A stretch of DNA of 64,000 nt from UBA6136 sp044350805. GTDB taxonomy: Bacteria; Pseudomonadota; Gammaproteobacteria; Methylococcales; Methylococcaceae. Positions 25,359-34,578 of the stretch are shown here, piece after piece. The translations under genes and the position numbers were made by a program. How positions within the stretch are numbered: the stretch's first letter is position 1; each line of letters opens with the position of its first letter. The notes beneath the pieces were generated by a model that saw only the letters and a program-made list of their open reading frames with translations, was not told where the DNA came from and made no database searches. The DNA lies in the NCBI GenBank assembly GCA_044350805.1, contig JBILGU010000002.1, forward strand, positions 62,001 through 126,000. The letters are read 5' to 3'.

Positions 25359-26714
25359 TCAGTTGCCGGCGACCGTCATTTCACTCAGAAGAATGGAGCC
25401 GGTGCGGGTATTACCTCGGTAATCCACATCGCTCCCGACCGCCACGAGGTTGCGATAGAGATCGCGCAGATTGCCGGCAATGGTGAACTCTTCAACGGGG
25501 TACTGGATTTCACCCCCCTCGACCCAAAATCCTGCGGCCCCCCGGGAGTAGTCACCGGTCAAAAGATTGACGCCCTGGCCCATGAGTTCCGTGATCAAAA
25601 GGCCGGTGCCCATGGTGTTCATCAGTTCTTTTAAGGTTTGCTCACCCGGAGTGATCATGAGGTTATGGACACCGCCGGCATTCCCGGTCGTGGTGAGTCC
25701 AAGCTTTCGGGCCGAATAGGTGCTGAGGACATAGGATTCGAGTATCCCCTTTCGAACGAGGTGGCGCGCCTTCGTGGCGACACCTTCAGCGTCATAGGGC
25801 GCACTGCCAAGGCCTCTTAGGAGATGGGGCGATTCCTGAATTTCAACAAATTCCGGAAAAATGGGTTGGCCGAGTTGATCCAGAAGGAAAGACGATTTTC
25901 GATAGAGATTGCCGCCTCGAATGGCACCGATGAAGTGCCCAAGAAGGCTCGCGGCCACATCGGCCTGATAGATCACCGGGCAATGACGGGTCGAGAGGCT
26001 CTGGGCGCCGAGGCGTTTGAGGGTCCTTTCGCCGGCCGTTCGACCGACCGATGCGGGATCTTCAAGATCTTTAGCATCCCGGGCGACGGTCCACCAGTCA
26101 TCTCGCTGCATTTCATCGCCCCGCTCTCCGATCACCGAGACGCTGAGGGAGTGGCGGCTGGAGGCATAGCCATGCAGGAAGCCGTGGCTATTCCCCATGA
26201 TGCGATAACCTTCAAAGGTATTGAGGCTCGCCCCCTCGGAGTTTTGGATGTCGGGATGCAACTTGAGGGCCGCTTGCTCTGCTTCCAGCGTCAGATCAAT
26301 GGCCTCGGACGGGGTAAGATCCCAGGGGTGATGCAGGTCGAGTTTGGGGAAGGTCTTGGCCAGAAGTTCAGGTTCCGGAAGGCCCGAGCAGGGATCTTCT
26401 GCGGCATAGCGGGCGATGCGACAAGCTGCGGCGACCGTTTCGCGTAGCGCCTGGGGGGAAAGATCGCTGGTACTGGCCGATCCCTTGCGTTGGCCAAAAT
26501 AAACCGTCAGGCCAAAGCCGCGGCTTCGATGGTGCTCAACGGTTTCAACTTCCCCCAGGCGCGAGGTGACGGAAAGACCATTTTCGACGCTGAGGCCGGC
26601 TTCGGCGCTGGTGGCCCCAAGTCTACGGGCTTCATCCAGGCTGTCTTGGATCAGGGGGGCGAAAAGCGCCTTTTGGGCTTCAGGGTCAAAACCCTTTAAG
26701 GAGTCGGAGGCCAT
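25359..26714 (-). CDS. pmbA: metalloprotease subunit PmbA (TldE)
   Basis: Partner of TldD in the heterodimeric TldD/TldE peptidase, known for microcin B17 maturation and for degrading unfolded peptides. 451 residues. Typical family pieces are RSRGFGLTVYFGQRKGSAST, HCPVIYQADVAASLLGHFIGAIRGGNLYRKSSFL, TGNAGGVHNLMITPG, GLLITELMGQGVNLLTGDYSRGAAGFWVEGGEI and AGNLRDLYRN. As usual for TldE, it lacks the HExxxH motif. It sits 30 bp downstream of tldD; the two are more often apart in enterobacteria. Confidence 0.94.
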   Translation of the reverse strand: MASDSLKGFDPEAQKALFAPLIQDSLDEARRLGATSAEAGLSVENGLSVTSRLGEVETVEHHRSRGFGLTVYFGQRKGSASTSDLSPQALRETVAAACRIARYAAEDPCSGLPEPELLAKTFPKLDLHHPWDLTPSEAIDLTLEAEQAALKLHPDIQNSEGASLNTFEGYRIMGNSHGFLHGYASSRHSLSVSVIGERGDEMQRDDWWTVARDAKDLEDPASVGRTAGERTLKRLGAQSLSTRHCPVIYQADVAASLLGHFIGAIRGGNLYRKSSFLLDQLGQPIFPEFVEIQESPHLLRGLGSAPYDAEGVATKARHLVRKGILESYVLSTYSARKLGLTTTGNAGGVHNLMITPGEQTLKELMNTMGTGLLITELMGQGVNLLTGDYSRGAAGFWVEGGEIQYPVEEFTIAGNLRDLYRNLVAVGSDVDYRGNTRTGSILLSEMTVAGN

Positions 26715-26744
26715 GCGGGGGTGCTCAGTGAAAGGGGGGCAAAC

Positions 26745-28202
26745 TCAGGTGGAAACGCGGGTGCCGCCGACGGTCAATCCATCGATGCGGAGCGTGGGCT
26801 GACCGACGCCGACAGGAACGCTCTGACCATCCTTGCCGCAGGTTCCAACCCCAGTATCGAGGGCAAGATCGTTGCCCACCATGCTGACCCGGGTCAGGAC
26901 GTCGGGACCGTTGCCGATCAGGGTTGCGCCCTTGACGGGACGGGTCAGCCGACCGTTTTCGATCAGATAGGCTTCACTGGCTGAAAAGACGAACTTCCCA
27001 GAGGTGATGTCGACCTGCCCGCCGCCAAAGTTTCGGGCATAAAGGCCCTTGGGCACCGAGCGGATGATTTCCTCCGGATCGTGGGGGCCGGCCTTCATGT
27101 AGGTATTGGTCATTCGCGGAAGGGGAAGGTGCTGATAGGATTCGCGCCGTCCGTTTCCGGTGGTGGGAACCCCCATCAGTCGAGCGTTCAGCCGATCCTG
27201 CATATAGCCTCGAAGGATGCCGTTTTCGATCAGTGTCGTGCAAGCGGTCGGCGTCCCTTCATCATCGATGGTGAGAGAGCCCCTGCGGCCGGGAAGAGTG
27301 CCATCATCGACGACGGTGCAAAGGTCCGAGGCCACTTTTTCACCGACGCGCCCCGAAAAGGCCGAGGTGCCCTTGCGGTTGAAGTCGCCCTCAAGCCCAT
27401 GTCCGATGGCTTCATGCAGGAGAATCCCGGGCCATCCCGAACCCAAGACCACGGTCATGCTGCCCGCGGGAGCTTCTTCGGCTTCGAGATTGACCAGCGC
27501 CTGACGCACCGCTTCCCGGGCAAACTCCGAGGCGCGATTCCCCTCAAGGAAGTACCGATAATCGGTGCGGCCACCGCCGCCGGAGCTTCCCTGCTCCCGG
27601 CGCTGGCCGTCAAACACGATGACGCTGACATTGAGGCGAACCAGGGGGCGGACATCAGCCTGAAGCTGGCCCTCCTGATTCATCACCAGAATGACTTCAT
27701 GGCTTCCAGAGAGGCTCACAAAGACCTGTTCGATCCGGGGGTCCAGGGCGCGGCACTCAGCATCCAGACGCCTTAAAAGTTCAATCTTGTCGGGTTCCGA
27801 GAGGGAGTCGATGGGGTCGATCGGAAGGTAAAGGCGAGAAGGCGCCGCGTGGCCTTTGATCGCATGTGTTGCGGTTTCGCCGCCTCGGGTAATGCTCCGC
27901 GCGCTTGTCGCCGCTTCCAGAAGAGCGGCGCCCGTGATCTCGTCACTGTAGGCAAAGCCGGTTTTCTCCCCTGAGATTCCGCGGATACCGACGCCTCGGT
28001 CGATGCTGTGCGAGCCTTCCTTGACGATGCCATCCTCAAGGCCCCAGGACTCGTGTCGGGTGGCTTGCAGGAAGATGTCGGCCGTGTCGATGCCCGGCCC
28101 CAGAAGATGACCCATGACGCGCTCAAGATCGCCTGAGGACAACCCCGAGGGGGCGAGCAGGCTGGCTTCAGCGAGGGCGAGAAGATCAGTGGTCTCGGTC
28201 AT
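26745..28202 (-). CDS. tldD: metalloprotease TldD
   Basis: Catalytic subunit of the TldD/TldE zinc peptidase. 485 residues, normal size. The HExxxH zinc site is HEAIGHGLEGD in the middle of the protein, preceded by VVLGSGWPGILL. Other family pieces are IRGISGEKTGFAYSDE, CTVVDDGTLPGRRGS, RESYQHLPLPRMTNTYM and VGNDLALDTGVGTCGKDGQSVPVGVGQP at the C terminus. Located between a Nit hydrolase and pmbA; the order nitrilase-tldD is common in beta- and gammaproteobacteria. Confidence 0.96.
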   Translation of the reverse strand: MTETTDLLALAEASLLAPSGLSSGDLERVMGHLLGPGIDTADIFLQATRHESWGLEDGIVKEGSHSIDRGVGIRGISGEKTGFAYSDEITGAALLEAATSARSITRGGETATHAIKGHAAPSRLYLPIDPIDSLSEPDKIELLRRLDAECRALDPRIEQVFVSLSGSHEVILVMNQEGQLQADVRPLVRLNVSVIVFDGQRREQGSSGGGGRTDYRYFLEGNRASEFAREAVRQALVNLEAEEAPAGSMTVVLGSGWPGILLHEAIGHGLEGDFNRKGTSAFSGRVGEKVASDLCTVVDDGTLPGRRGSLTIDDEGTPTACTTLIENGILRGYMQDRLNARLMGVPTTGNGRRESYQHLPLPRMTNTYMKAGPHDPEEIIRSVPKGLYARNFGGGQVDITSGKFVFSASEAYLIENGRLTRPVKGATLIGNGPDVLTRVSMVGNDLALDTGVGTCGKDGQSVPVGVGQPTLRIDGLTVGGTRVST

Positions 28203-28216
28203 GGGGGTCCTTGCGC

Positions 28217-29038
28217 TTAGTGCGAGAGTAGTCGGGTGTGGTCGAGTGCGGGGAAAGCCGCCCGGACCTTTTTAAGGTGCGCGGGATCATATTCCGCCGT
28301 CACGACGCCGGCGCCTTGAGCCAGGCTTCCAAGAACGGTGCCCCAGGGGTCGACGATCATGCTGTGGCCGAAGGTCTCCCGGCCATTCTTGTGGAAGCCG
28401 CCCTGATTGGGCGCGATGGCGTAACACAGATTTTCAATGGCCCGGGCCCGGACCAGCACTTCCCAGTGGGCCGCCCCGGTCCGGGCGGTAAAGGCCGATG
28501 GCACCACCAGGATATCCATTCCGGCTTGGGAGAGCTTCCGATAGAGTTCGGGAAAGCGGATGTCATAGCAAACGGAAAAGCCAACCCGGCCAAAGGGCGT
28601 TTCGACGATCAAGGCATCCTCACCCGGCTCAATGGTGGCGGATTCTTCGTATTTTTCCTGGGTTCCCGGCACCTTGACGTCAAAAAGGTGGATCTTGTCG
28701 TAGCGGCCGACGCGCTGCCCCTTGTCGTTGTAGACCACCGATGCAGCCCGGACCTTGCCAGAAGCTGCCTTGATCGGGATGGTGCCACCGATCAGCCAGA
28801 CCTTTTCGGTCTTGGCGGTCTTGGCGAGGAATTCCTGGATGGGACCTTCGCCCTCCGCTTCGGCCACGTCCAGCTTGTCATTCTCATGAAGCCCCATCAG
28901 CGCAAAATTTTCGGGGAGGACGATGAGCTTGGCACCCTTTGCGGCTGCAGCCTGAATCAGCCGGCCGGCCTCGACGAGATTGCCGCTGACGCTGGGGCTT
29001 GAGGCCATCTGGATGGCCGCGAGAATCGTTTTCTTCAT
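28217..29038 (-). CDS. Nit-family carbon-nitrogen hydrolase
   Basis: 273-residue nitrilase-superfamily amidase. The catalytic triad is visible: E43 in VLPENF, K115 in YDKIHLFDVKVPG and C157 in FSVCYDIRFPELYR. The IHLFD and DIRFPE contexts fit the Nit1/Nit2-like branch, whose members hydrolyse deaminated glutathione or omega-amides. ATG 29038 (MKKTILAAIQMASS) is the natural start. It is 14 bp upstream of tldD and probably heads the leftward nit-tldD-pmbA operon. Confidence 0.92.
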   Translation of the reverse strand: MKKTILAAIQMASSPSVSGNLVEAGRLIQAAAAKGAKLIVLPENFALMGLHENDKLDVAEAEGEGPIQEFLAKTAKTEKVWLIGGTIPIKAASGKVRAASVVYNDKGQRVGRYDKIHLFDVKVPGTQEKYEESATIEPGEDALIVETPFGRVGFSVCYDIRFPELYRKLSQAGMDILVVPSAFTARTGAAHWEVLVRARAIENLCYAIAPNQGGFHKNGRETFGHSMIVDPWGTVLGSLAQGAGVVTAEYDPAHLKKVRAAFPALDHTRLLSH

Positions 29039-29203
29039 CGATCGAATGGTCTGTGTGGGGCCAAATCCTGAAACGGTGCGAAGCTCGCTTCAAAGGAGGT
29101 TTGATAAGGCTTTTCGGGGCAAAAAATGGAGGCCCTTCGAAATCCTCCGAATCGTATCACATCCACCTTTTTGAACGCGGCCCCGTCTTTTATGGCTTGC
29201 CGG

Positions 29204-29209
29204 TATAAT
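29204..29209 (+). promoter_or_regulatory. -10 element candidate upstream of the Bat genes
   Basis: Perfect TATAAT, 53 bp before ATG 29262. A TTGAAC at 29171-29176 is too far away (27 bp) to be a normal -35, so this is a single-box call. Confidence 0.35.
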
Positions 29210-29261
29210 CTTTAGGTGTAGTCCTCAATCCTGAGTGGCTCTCACCCCCATCCGTCGCCCC

Positions 29262-31187
29262 ATGTCGTCCTTTTCTTCGGCCTTGAACCATTTTCATTTC
29301 TTGAGACCTGAGTGGCTTTGGGCGCTGCTGCTGTTGCCGGTGGCTTTTTTTGTTTTTCAAAGAACTTCGGGCGAATCCAAGGATTGGTCGTCGTATGTCG
29401 ATCCAGCCCTTAGAAAGTATGTGCTCGATGAGAAGCTGGCGGTGAATTTGAGGACGCCCTTGATCCTTCTGGCACTGACCGGTCTTTTGGCGGTTTTGGC
29501 CCTGGCAGGTCCTGTCTGGGAGCGGCTTCCGGCGCCCGTTTTCAGGAATCTTTCCCCGCTGGTCATCGTTCTTGATCTTTCATCGAAAATGGATGTCCAG
29601 GATCTCAAGCCGAGTCGCTTGGAGCGGGCGCGCTTTAAGATTGATGACCTTTTAAGGGCGCGGCGGGATGGCCAGACGGCGCTTTTGGTCTATTCCGATG
29701 ATGCCTTTGTGGTCGCCCCACTGACGGATGATATCCAGACAATTCAGGCGCAACTCAATGCCCTTTCACCGGCCATCATGCCGGGGCAAGGGGAGAAGCT
29801 CAGCCGCGCCCTGACCCAGGCCGCAAGTCTCTTGCTCCAGGCGGGCCAATCCCATGGCGACATCCTCATCGTGACGGCCGGTGCGGTCGATGAAGGGGCC
29901 ATGGAAGCCATTACCACGCTCAAAACCATGGGCTATCGCATTTCCATTGAGGGCGTCGGGACCTTAGAGGGGGCGCCGATTCCGCTTCCGGGCGGCGGCT
30001 TTAAAAAAAGCCCGGGTGGCGGCCTTGAGATGGCAAGGCTTGATCTTAAGGGACTTTGGTCCATGGCACAGGCCGGCGGAGGCCTCTACCGGACCCTCGA
30101 TGATGAGGGTCATCGGGACATCGAGGCGATTCTGGAATTTCTGGTCCGAAAGCCTGAAGTGACCGATAACGCCGGAGATCCCGTGGAGATCAATCAATGG
30201 CGAGAATCCGGGGTGCTGCTTTTGCCCTTCATTCTGGTTCTGGCGGGATTCCTTTTTCGCAGGGGTTGGCTCTTTTCCCTCAGCTTTGTTCTCCTCCTTC
30301 CGCTTCAGGCGCCACCTAAGGCCGATGAAGCCCCGAGTTCACTGTGGTTGACGCCGGATCAGGCCGCCAGTCGCGCTTTTAAGGAGGGGAACTTTGAATC
30401 CGCCAAGGAGACGTTCCAGAATCCTGACTGGAAGGCTGCTGCCGCTTACAAGGCGGGCGACTATGGATCCGCCCTCAAGGCGCTCGAAGATGCCAAAGAA
30501 GGGGCGCGCGACTATAACCGGGGCAATGTGCTGGCCATGCAGGGACAATATGCCGAGGCTCTGAAGGCCTACGATGCCCAGCTTGAGAAGACCCCCGGCG
30601 ATGAAGATACGGTCTACAACCGAAAGCTCGTCGAGGAGGCCCTGAAAAAACAACAGGATCAGCCGAAAAAACCGGAGGATGACAAGAAATCCGGCAATGA
30701 CGGGGACAAGAACCAGAAAAAAGAGCCTAAACAAGATCCCCAGGGCAAGGATCAGGACAAGAACAAGAAAGATCCCGACAAGGACTCAGGCGACCCCGAC
30801 AAGAATCAGGGTCAAAACCCAAAGGATCAGGAGGATCCGAAGTCGCCTTCGAAGGATTCGAAAGATCCGGGGCAGAAGCCGCCGCCTTCGAACAACTCCC
30901 CTGATCCCAAGGATTCCGATTCCAAGCCGCCCGAAGAAAAAAATCAGGGTCAGGCCGGGGATCAGCCCATGGACAATCCGCCGCCCCCGAAAGGGGCTGA
31001 TGGCAAGGAAGCGCCCAAGGCGCCCCCTGAAAAGCCCAAAGAGGCCGGAAATCCCGGCGATAAGCCGCCGTCCAATGAGCTCGATCAATCGAGTGCGCAG
31101 TGGCTTCGACGAATTCCGGATGATCCGGGCGGGCTTTTGCGTCGAAAGTTCCTTTACCAGTCGCAGCAGCGACAGCAGCAGCGTTGA
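29262..31187 (+). CDS. BatB/BatC-type protein: vWA domain fused to TPR and charged tail
   Basis: 641 residues from ATG 29262. Layout: two N-terminal membrane helices (about 18-32 and 65-83), a von Willebrand A domain (about 98-280), a membrane helix (LLLPFILVLAGFLF), TPR-like repeats (about 350-450), then about 160 residues very rich in K, D, P, Q and N, ending in WLRRIPDDPGGLLRRKF, a motif seen at the end of BatB/BatC proteins. The metal site, usually DxSxS, reads D105-L-S107-S-K109, so the last Ser is replaced by Lys. GTG 29235 is an alternative start. Bat proteins act at the inner membrane/periplasm in stress tolerance. No batA or moxR is seen upstream. Confidence 0.86.
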   Translation: MSSFSSALNHFHFLRPEWLWALLLLPVAFFVFQRTSGESKDWSSYVDPALRKYVLDEKLAVNLRTPLILLALTGLLAVLALAGPVWERLPAPVFRNLSPLVIVLDLSSKMDVQDLKPSRLERARFKIDDLLRARRDGQTALLVYSDDAFVVAPLTDDIQTIQAQLNALSPAIMPGQGEKLSRALTQAASLLLQAGQSHGDILIVTAGAVDEGAMEAITTLKTMGYRISIEGVGTLEGAPIPLPGGGFKKSPGGGLEMARLDLKGLWSMAQAGGGLYRTLDDEGHRDIEAILEFLVRKPEVTDNAGDPVEINQWRESGVLLLPFILVLAGFLFRRGWLFSLSFVLLLPLQAPPKADEAPSSLWLTPDQAASRAFKEGNFESAKETFQNPDWKAAAAYKAGDYGSALKALEDAKEGARDYNRGNVLAMQGQYAEALKAYDAQLEKTPGDEDTVYNRKLVEEALKKQQDQPKKPEDDKKSGNDGDKNQKKEPKQDPQGKDQDKNKKDPDKDSGDPDKNQGQNPKDQEDPKSPSKDSKDPGQKPPPSNNSPDPKDSDSKPPEEKNQGQAGDQPMDNPPPPKGADGKEAPKAPPEKPKEAGNPGDKPPSNELDQSSAQWLRRIPDDPGGLLRRKFLYQSQQRQQQR

Positions 31188-31205
31188 TTTTTAAAGGTTT
31201 TTGAA

Positions 31206-33026
31206 ATGGATGCCATGTTTGTGCGAAAACCCCGCCGGCTTGATGGCGGCGACTCTCAGAGGTCCCCAAGGGGCATCGGGTGGCTGGTGGGCTTGTGCCT
31301 TTGGTTGGGAGGGCTTTCGATCGCTCAGGCGGTTGAAATCGAGGCGGTGCTGGATCGCAATCCGGTGCCGATCAATGAGTCCTTCACCCTGTCTTTGATT
31401 GCTGAGCTTGAGCCCGATGGGGACCCTGACTTCAGCCCGCTCAATGCCCATTTTGAAATCCTCAATCAGTCCCGGGGCAGCCAGTATTCCTCCGTCAACG
31501 GCAGTATCCATCGAAAGTACACCTGGCAGCTCCAGTTGATCGCCAAGGAGTCCGGGACCCTCGAGATTCCGGCGCTTAATTTCGGCAAGGACCGTTCCAA
31601 GGCGCTCTCCGTCACCGTGACCTGGAGCGGCGGGAGCCGCAATCGCGTCCCAGGACCCCCGGGCGCTTCGCCTAACGGGACCCCGGACGGGCCAGGGGCA
31701 TTGCTGGAGCTTGAGGCCACGCCCAAAAACCCCTACGTTCAGGCGCAGGTGGTGGTGACGGTTCGGGTATTGAGTCGGGTGGCCTTTTCGGGTGATCTTG
31801 GGCAGCCTGAAATCCCGGGGATCCTCCTTGAAAAGCTGGACCCGGACCGCCAATACTCGGCGGTGCGCAATGGGCTTCAGTATCGTGTGGATGAGCGCCG
31901 CTATGCGATGTTTCCGCAAAAAAGCGGCCCACTGACCATTCCCCCGGTCGAGCTGACCGGGGAGTATGTGGATGCCATGCTGGGTCTTTCGCCCCGAACC
32001 GGCCAGAGGAAATTCCGGTTACGCTCGGATGCCTTCAATCTGGATGTGAGACCCATCCCCGCAGCCTTTACCGGAAAAGTCTGGCTCCCGGCTTCAAAGC
32101 TGAGCCTCAAGGAGATCTGGAAACCGGACACCGCAACGCTCACCGCCGGGGACGCCGTCACCCGAACGCTGACCATTCGCGCGGAAAGTGTTTCAGCAGG
32201 CGTCCTTCCCGAGTGGGATCTTGGGGTCTCCTCGCAGGAGTTTCGCCAATACCCGGATCAGCCGGTGACCAAGGAGGATAAGACCGGGACGGGCATGACC
32301 AGTCAAAGGGATCAGAAGATTGCCCTGATTCCCGTGGGGCCTGGGAAATTTACCCTCCCGGCCCTAGAGATTCCCTGGTGGAATACGACCGAGGACAAGA
32401 TGGACGTGGCCCGGCTTCCCGCCCGGACCTTTACGGTAACGCCAGGCACTGGAAAAGCCCCGGTGGTTCCGGATCTCCCCAGTCTGGGGGCGACGGATGC
32501 GACCCTCAAGCCTGAAGCCGAGAGTGCCGATGCGAAAGGTTTCGAAGCGCCTGCTTCTTCCGATGGGAATCCCTTCAAGGATCCCTGGTTCTGGTCGAGC
32601 GTGGGCCTTTTGCTGGGATGGCTGACGACCCTTGCCGTCTGGTTTTTCAAGGCCCGCCAACGTCCTCGGGATGCGGAGGATCGCCCGCCGGAGAAATCCG
32701 CCCAAACGGAAACCCTTCGCATCACGGATGCCTTTAAGCAACTTAAAAAGGCCTGCGAAGCCGAGGACCGGATCGGGGCGCGCGAGGCGCTCAAGGCCTT
32801 TAGTCTTGAGCGCTGGCCGAATCTGGATGCCGAGGGTCGGCATTCCGCCTTGAAGGATCTTTTGGGGGGGGATCTTGAGACCCTGGATCGAGGCCTTTAT
32901 GGTCAGGCGGAGGCGCCTTGGGATGGGCGGACTTTCTTCAAGCGGATTGAAGCCCGACTCGTTGAAGAAAGCCAGAAACCCCAGAAAACCGCGCCCAATC
33001 TACTCGAGTCCCTCTATAAGGCCTAA
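31206..33026 (+). CDS. BatD-like protein
   Basis: 606 residues. A signal peptide-like stretch (GWLVGLCLWLGGLSIAQAVE, about residues 22-41) leads into beta-rich periplasmic domains: VEIEAVLDRNPVPINESFTL, FEILNQSRGSQYSSVNG and TPKNPYVQAQVVVTVRVL, all typical of the BatD 'oxygen tolerance' family. A membrane helix near residue 460 (FWSSVGLLLGWLTTLAVWFF) is followed by a cytoplasmic tail. It starts 18 bp after the BatB/C gene. BatD is thought to work with BatA/B vWA proteins and a MoxR ATPase; those partners are not in the window. Confidence 0.86.
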   Translation: MDAMFVRKPRRLDGGDSQRSPRGIGWLVGLCLWLGGLSIAQAVEIEAVLDRNPVPINESFTLSLIAELEPDGDPDFSPLNAHFEILNQSRGSQYSSVNGSIHRKYTWQLQLIAKESGTLEIPALNFGKDRSKALSVTVTWSGGSRNRVPGPPGASPNGTPDGPGALLELEATPKNPYVQAQVVVTVRVLSRVAFSGDLGQPEIPGILLEKLDPDRQYSAVRNGLQYRVDERRYAMFPQKSGPLTIPPVELTGEYVDAMLGLSPRTGQRKFRLRSDAFNLDVRPIPAAFTGKVWLPASKLSLKEIWKPDTATLTAGDAVTRTLTIRAESVSAGVLPEWDLGVSSQEFRQYPDQPVTKEDKTGTGMTSQRDQKIALIPVGPGKFTLPALEIPWWNTTEDKMDVARLPARTFTVTPGTGKAPVVPDLPSLGATDATLKPEAESADAKGFEAPASSDGNPFKDPWFWSSVGLLLGWLTTLAVWFFKARQRPRDAEDRPPEKSAQTETLRITDAFKQLKKACEAEDRIGAREALKAFSLERWPNLDAEGRHSALKDLLGGDLETLDRGLYGQAEAPWDGRTFFKRIEARLVEESQKPQKTAPNLLESLYKA

Positions 33027-33055
33027 ATTGAAGAGAATCGGGGTTGGGTCTCACG

Positions 33056-33105
33056 TGATACGAGGCTTTCGCGGTTTGGACGAGGCGCTCACCAGACCCG
33101 TATCA
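33056..33105. repeat. inverted repeat upstream of fhc operon
   Basis: TGATACG (33056-33062) and CGTATCA (33099-33105) form a 7-bp inverted pair 36 bp apart, in the 241-bp gap before fhcB. It could be an operator or a chance pair. No clear promoter boxes were found in this gap. Confidence 0.25.
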
Positions 33106-33267
33106 TCTCCCCTTTAAATCGCGTAATCTCCCCCGTCAGTCACTCCGAACGGTTGATAATCCCTCATGGAAAACCTATTCTTGAAAGCTTTCCGCAGCTT
33201 CTTTGCGAAGCCCGATGCGGCTTCCCCCAAAGATCCCCAAGGACCATCTCCCGTCGAGGAATCCGCA

Positions 33268-34545
33268 ATGACTGATTTGCCTTCCGAACGTTTTGAAAAC
33301 GTTCCGAGCCCCTTCTGCGGTATTGCCAGCGACGACTTGACGCTTGAAGTTCGGGGTCTTGAGGTCCGCGTAGTGGCGAACGGTGACCCGGTGACGCATC
33401 GCGGCTTTGAGGCTCCGATTACGGATCAGAGCCCCAGGATACAGGGGCGAGAGGTCTCATTAGACGCGGCGGTCGCTCATGCGGCAGATCTCCTCAAGGC
33501 ATCCCACCTTCCCGTTTTTTCGGGCTTTGGAACCGATGTCAACGAAACCCGCGCCGCCTTCTCCCTGATTGACCGCAGCCGCGGCGTTTTTGACCAGATG
33601 AATGCGAAGGCCGGCCTTCGGAACCTTCTGGTGCTGGCTGATTCGGGTTGGATGTCGACGACGCTTGCTGAGTTGAAAAACCGGGCGGATGTTCTGGTCC
33701 TCTTTGGGACCGATCCGGAAGGTTCCTTCCCCCGATTTTTTGAACGGTTTGTCTGGCCCGAGGAAACCCTTTTTGGGCAGGATGCTTCAAAGCGTCAGGT
33801 GATTTTTCTGGGGCGCGCGCCCTCGGGTTCTGCCGCCAAAGCCCCGGATGGCCGGGAGCCTGAGGTTCACACCTGTGATCCTGAAGCCTATCCCCTCATT
33901 GCAGGCGCCCTTGCGGCGCTTGCGAACGGTGTGGATCTGAAGGGGGATTCTGTCGGTGGCATTTCGATGGCGGTCCTTAAATCCATTATCGACCGGCTCA
34001 AGGCGGCCCAGTACGGCGTGGTCAGTTGGGCAGCCGGACAGCTCGACTTTGACCATGCAGAACTCACCCTTCAGCGGCTGACCAAGTCCATTGTGGCGCT
34101 CAACGCGACGACCCGCTGCGCGGCACTCCCTTTGGGCGGCCAGGATGGGGACCGGACCGCGAGTCAGGTGTCGGCTTGGCTCAGTGGCTATCCCACCCGG
34201 GTCAGCTATCAAAAGGGCTATCCTGATTACGATCCCTATCATCATTCGGCCGAACGACTCTTGAACCGGGGTGAAGCCGATCTTCTGGTCTGGGTGTCGA
34301 GCCTCAGTCCGGCCCCGCCTCCGGAGGCAAAGGTGCCGACCGTGGTGATCGGTCGCTCCGGCATGACGTTCACGCAGGAGCCTGAAGTCTTTATTCCGGT
34401 CGGTGTTCCAGGGATCGATTTTGCTGGCCACATGTACCGCTGCGACAACGTCGTGGCGCTTCCCCTTTACCAGATCCGAAAGTCAGAGCTCCCGAGAGCT
34501 GCGGCGGTCCTCAAGGCCGTCGAGACGGCTATGGACGCCCCCTGA
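33268..34545 (+). CDS. fhcB: FhcB, formyltransferase/hydrolase complex subunit B
   Basis: Subunit of the Fhc complex, which releases formate from formyl-tetrahydromethanopterin via a methanofuran-like cofactor. It is homologous to the FwdB/FmdB subunit of archaeal formylmethanofuran dehydrogenase; the bacterial protein is regarded as redox-inactive. 425 residues from ATG 33268, chosen for a GAGGA 7 nt upstream; the frame opens at ATG 33166 without a ribosome binding site. SPFCGIASDDL near the N terminus, SGFGTDVNETRAAFSLID, VLVLFGTDPEGSFPRF and YQKGYPDYDPYHHSA are family-like stretches. First gene of fhcBADC. Confidence 0.92.
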   Translation: MTDLPSERFENVPSPFCGIASDDLTLEVRGLEVRVVANGDPVTHRGFEAPITDQSPRIQGREVSLDAAVAHAADLLKASHLPVFSGFGTDVNETRAAFSLIDRSRGVFDQMNAKAGLRNLLVLADSGWMSTTLAELKNRADVLVLFGTDPEGSFPRFFERFVWPEETLFGQDASKRQVIFLGRAPSGSAAKAPDGREPEVHTCDPEAYPLIAGALAALANGVDLKGDSVGGISMAVLKSIIDRLKAAQYGVVSWAAGQLDFDHAELTLQRLTKSIVALNATTRCAALPLGGQDGDRTASQVSAWLSGYPTRVSYQKGYPDYDPYHHSAERLLNRGEADLLVWVSSLSPAPPPEAKVPTVVIGRSGMTFTQEPEVFIPVGVPGIDFAGHMYRCDNVVALPLYQIRKSELPRAAAVLKAVETAMDAP

Positions 34546-34578
34546 AGAACACGTGAGCCCCAACGCGAGGATGAGTGA

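Noticed and set aside
30650..31080. Long K/D/P/Q-rich repetitive coding stretch, considered as a CRISPR or tandem repeat
   Set aside because: The DNA units are irregular and in frame with the BatB/C protein; it is low-complexity protein sequence.
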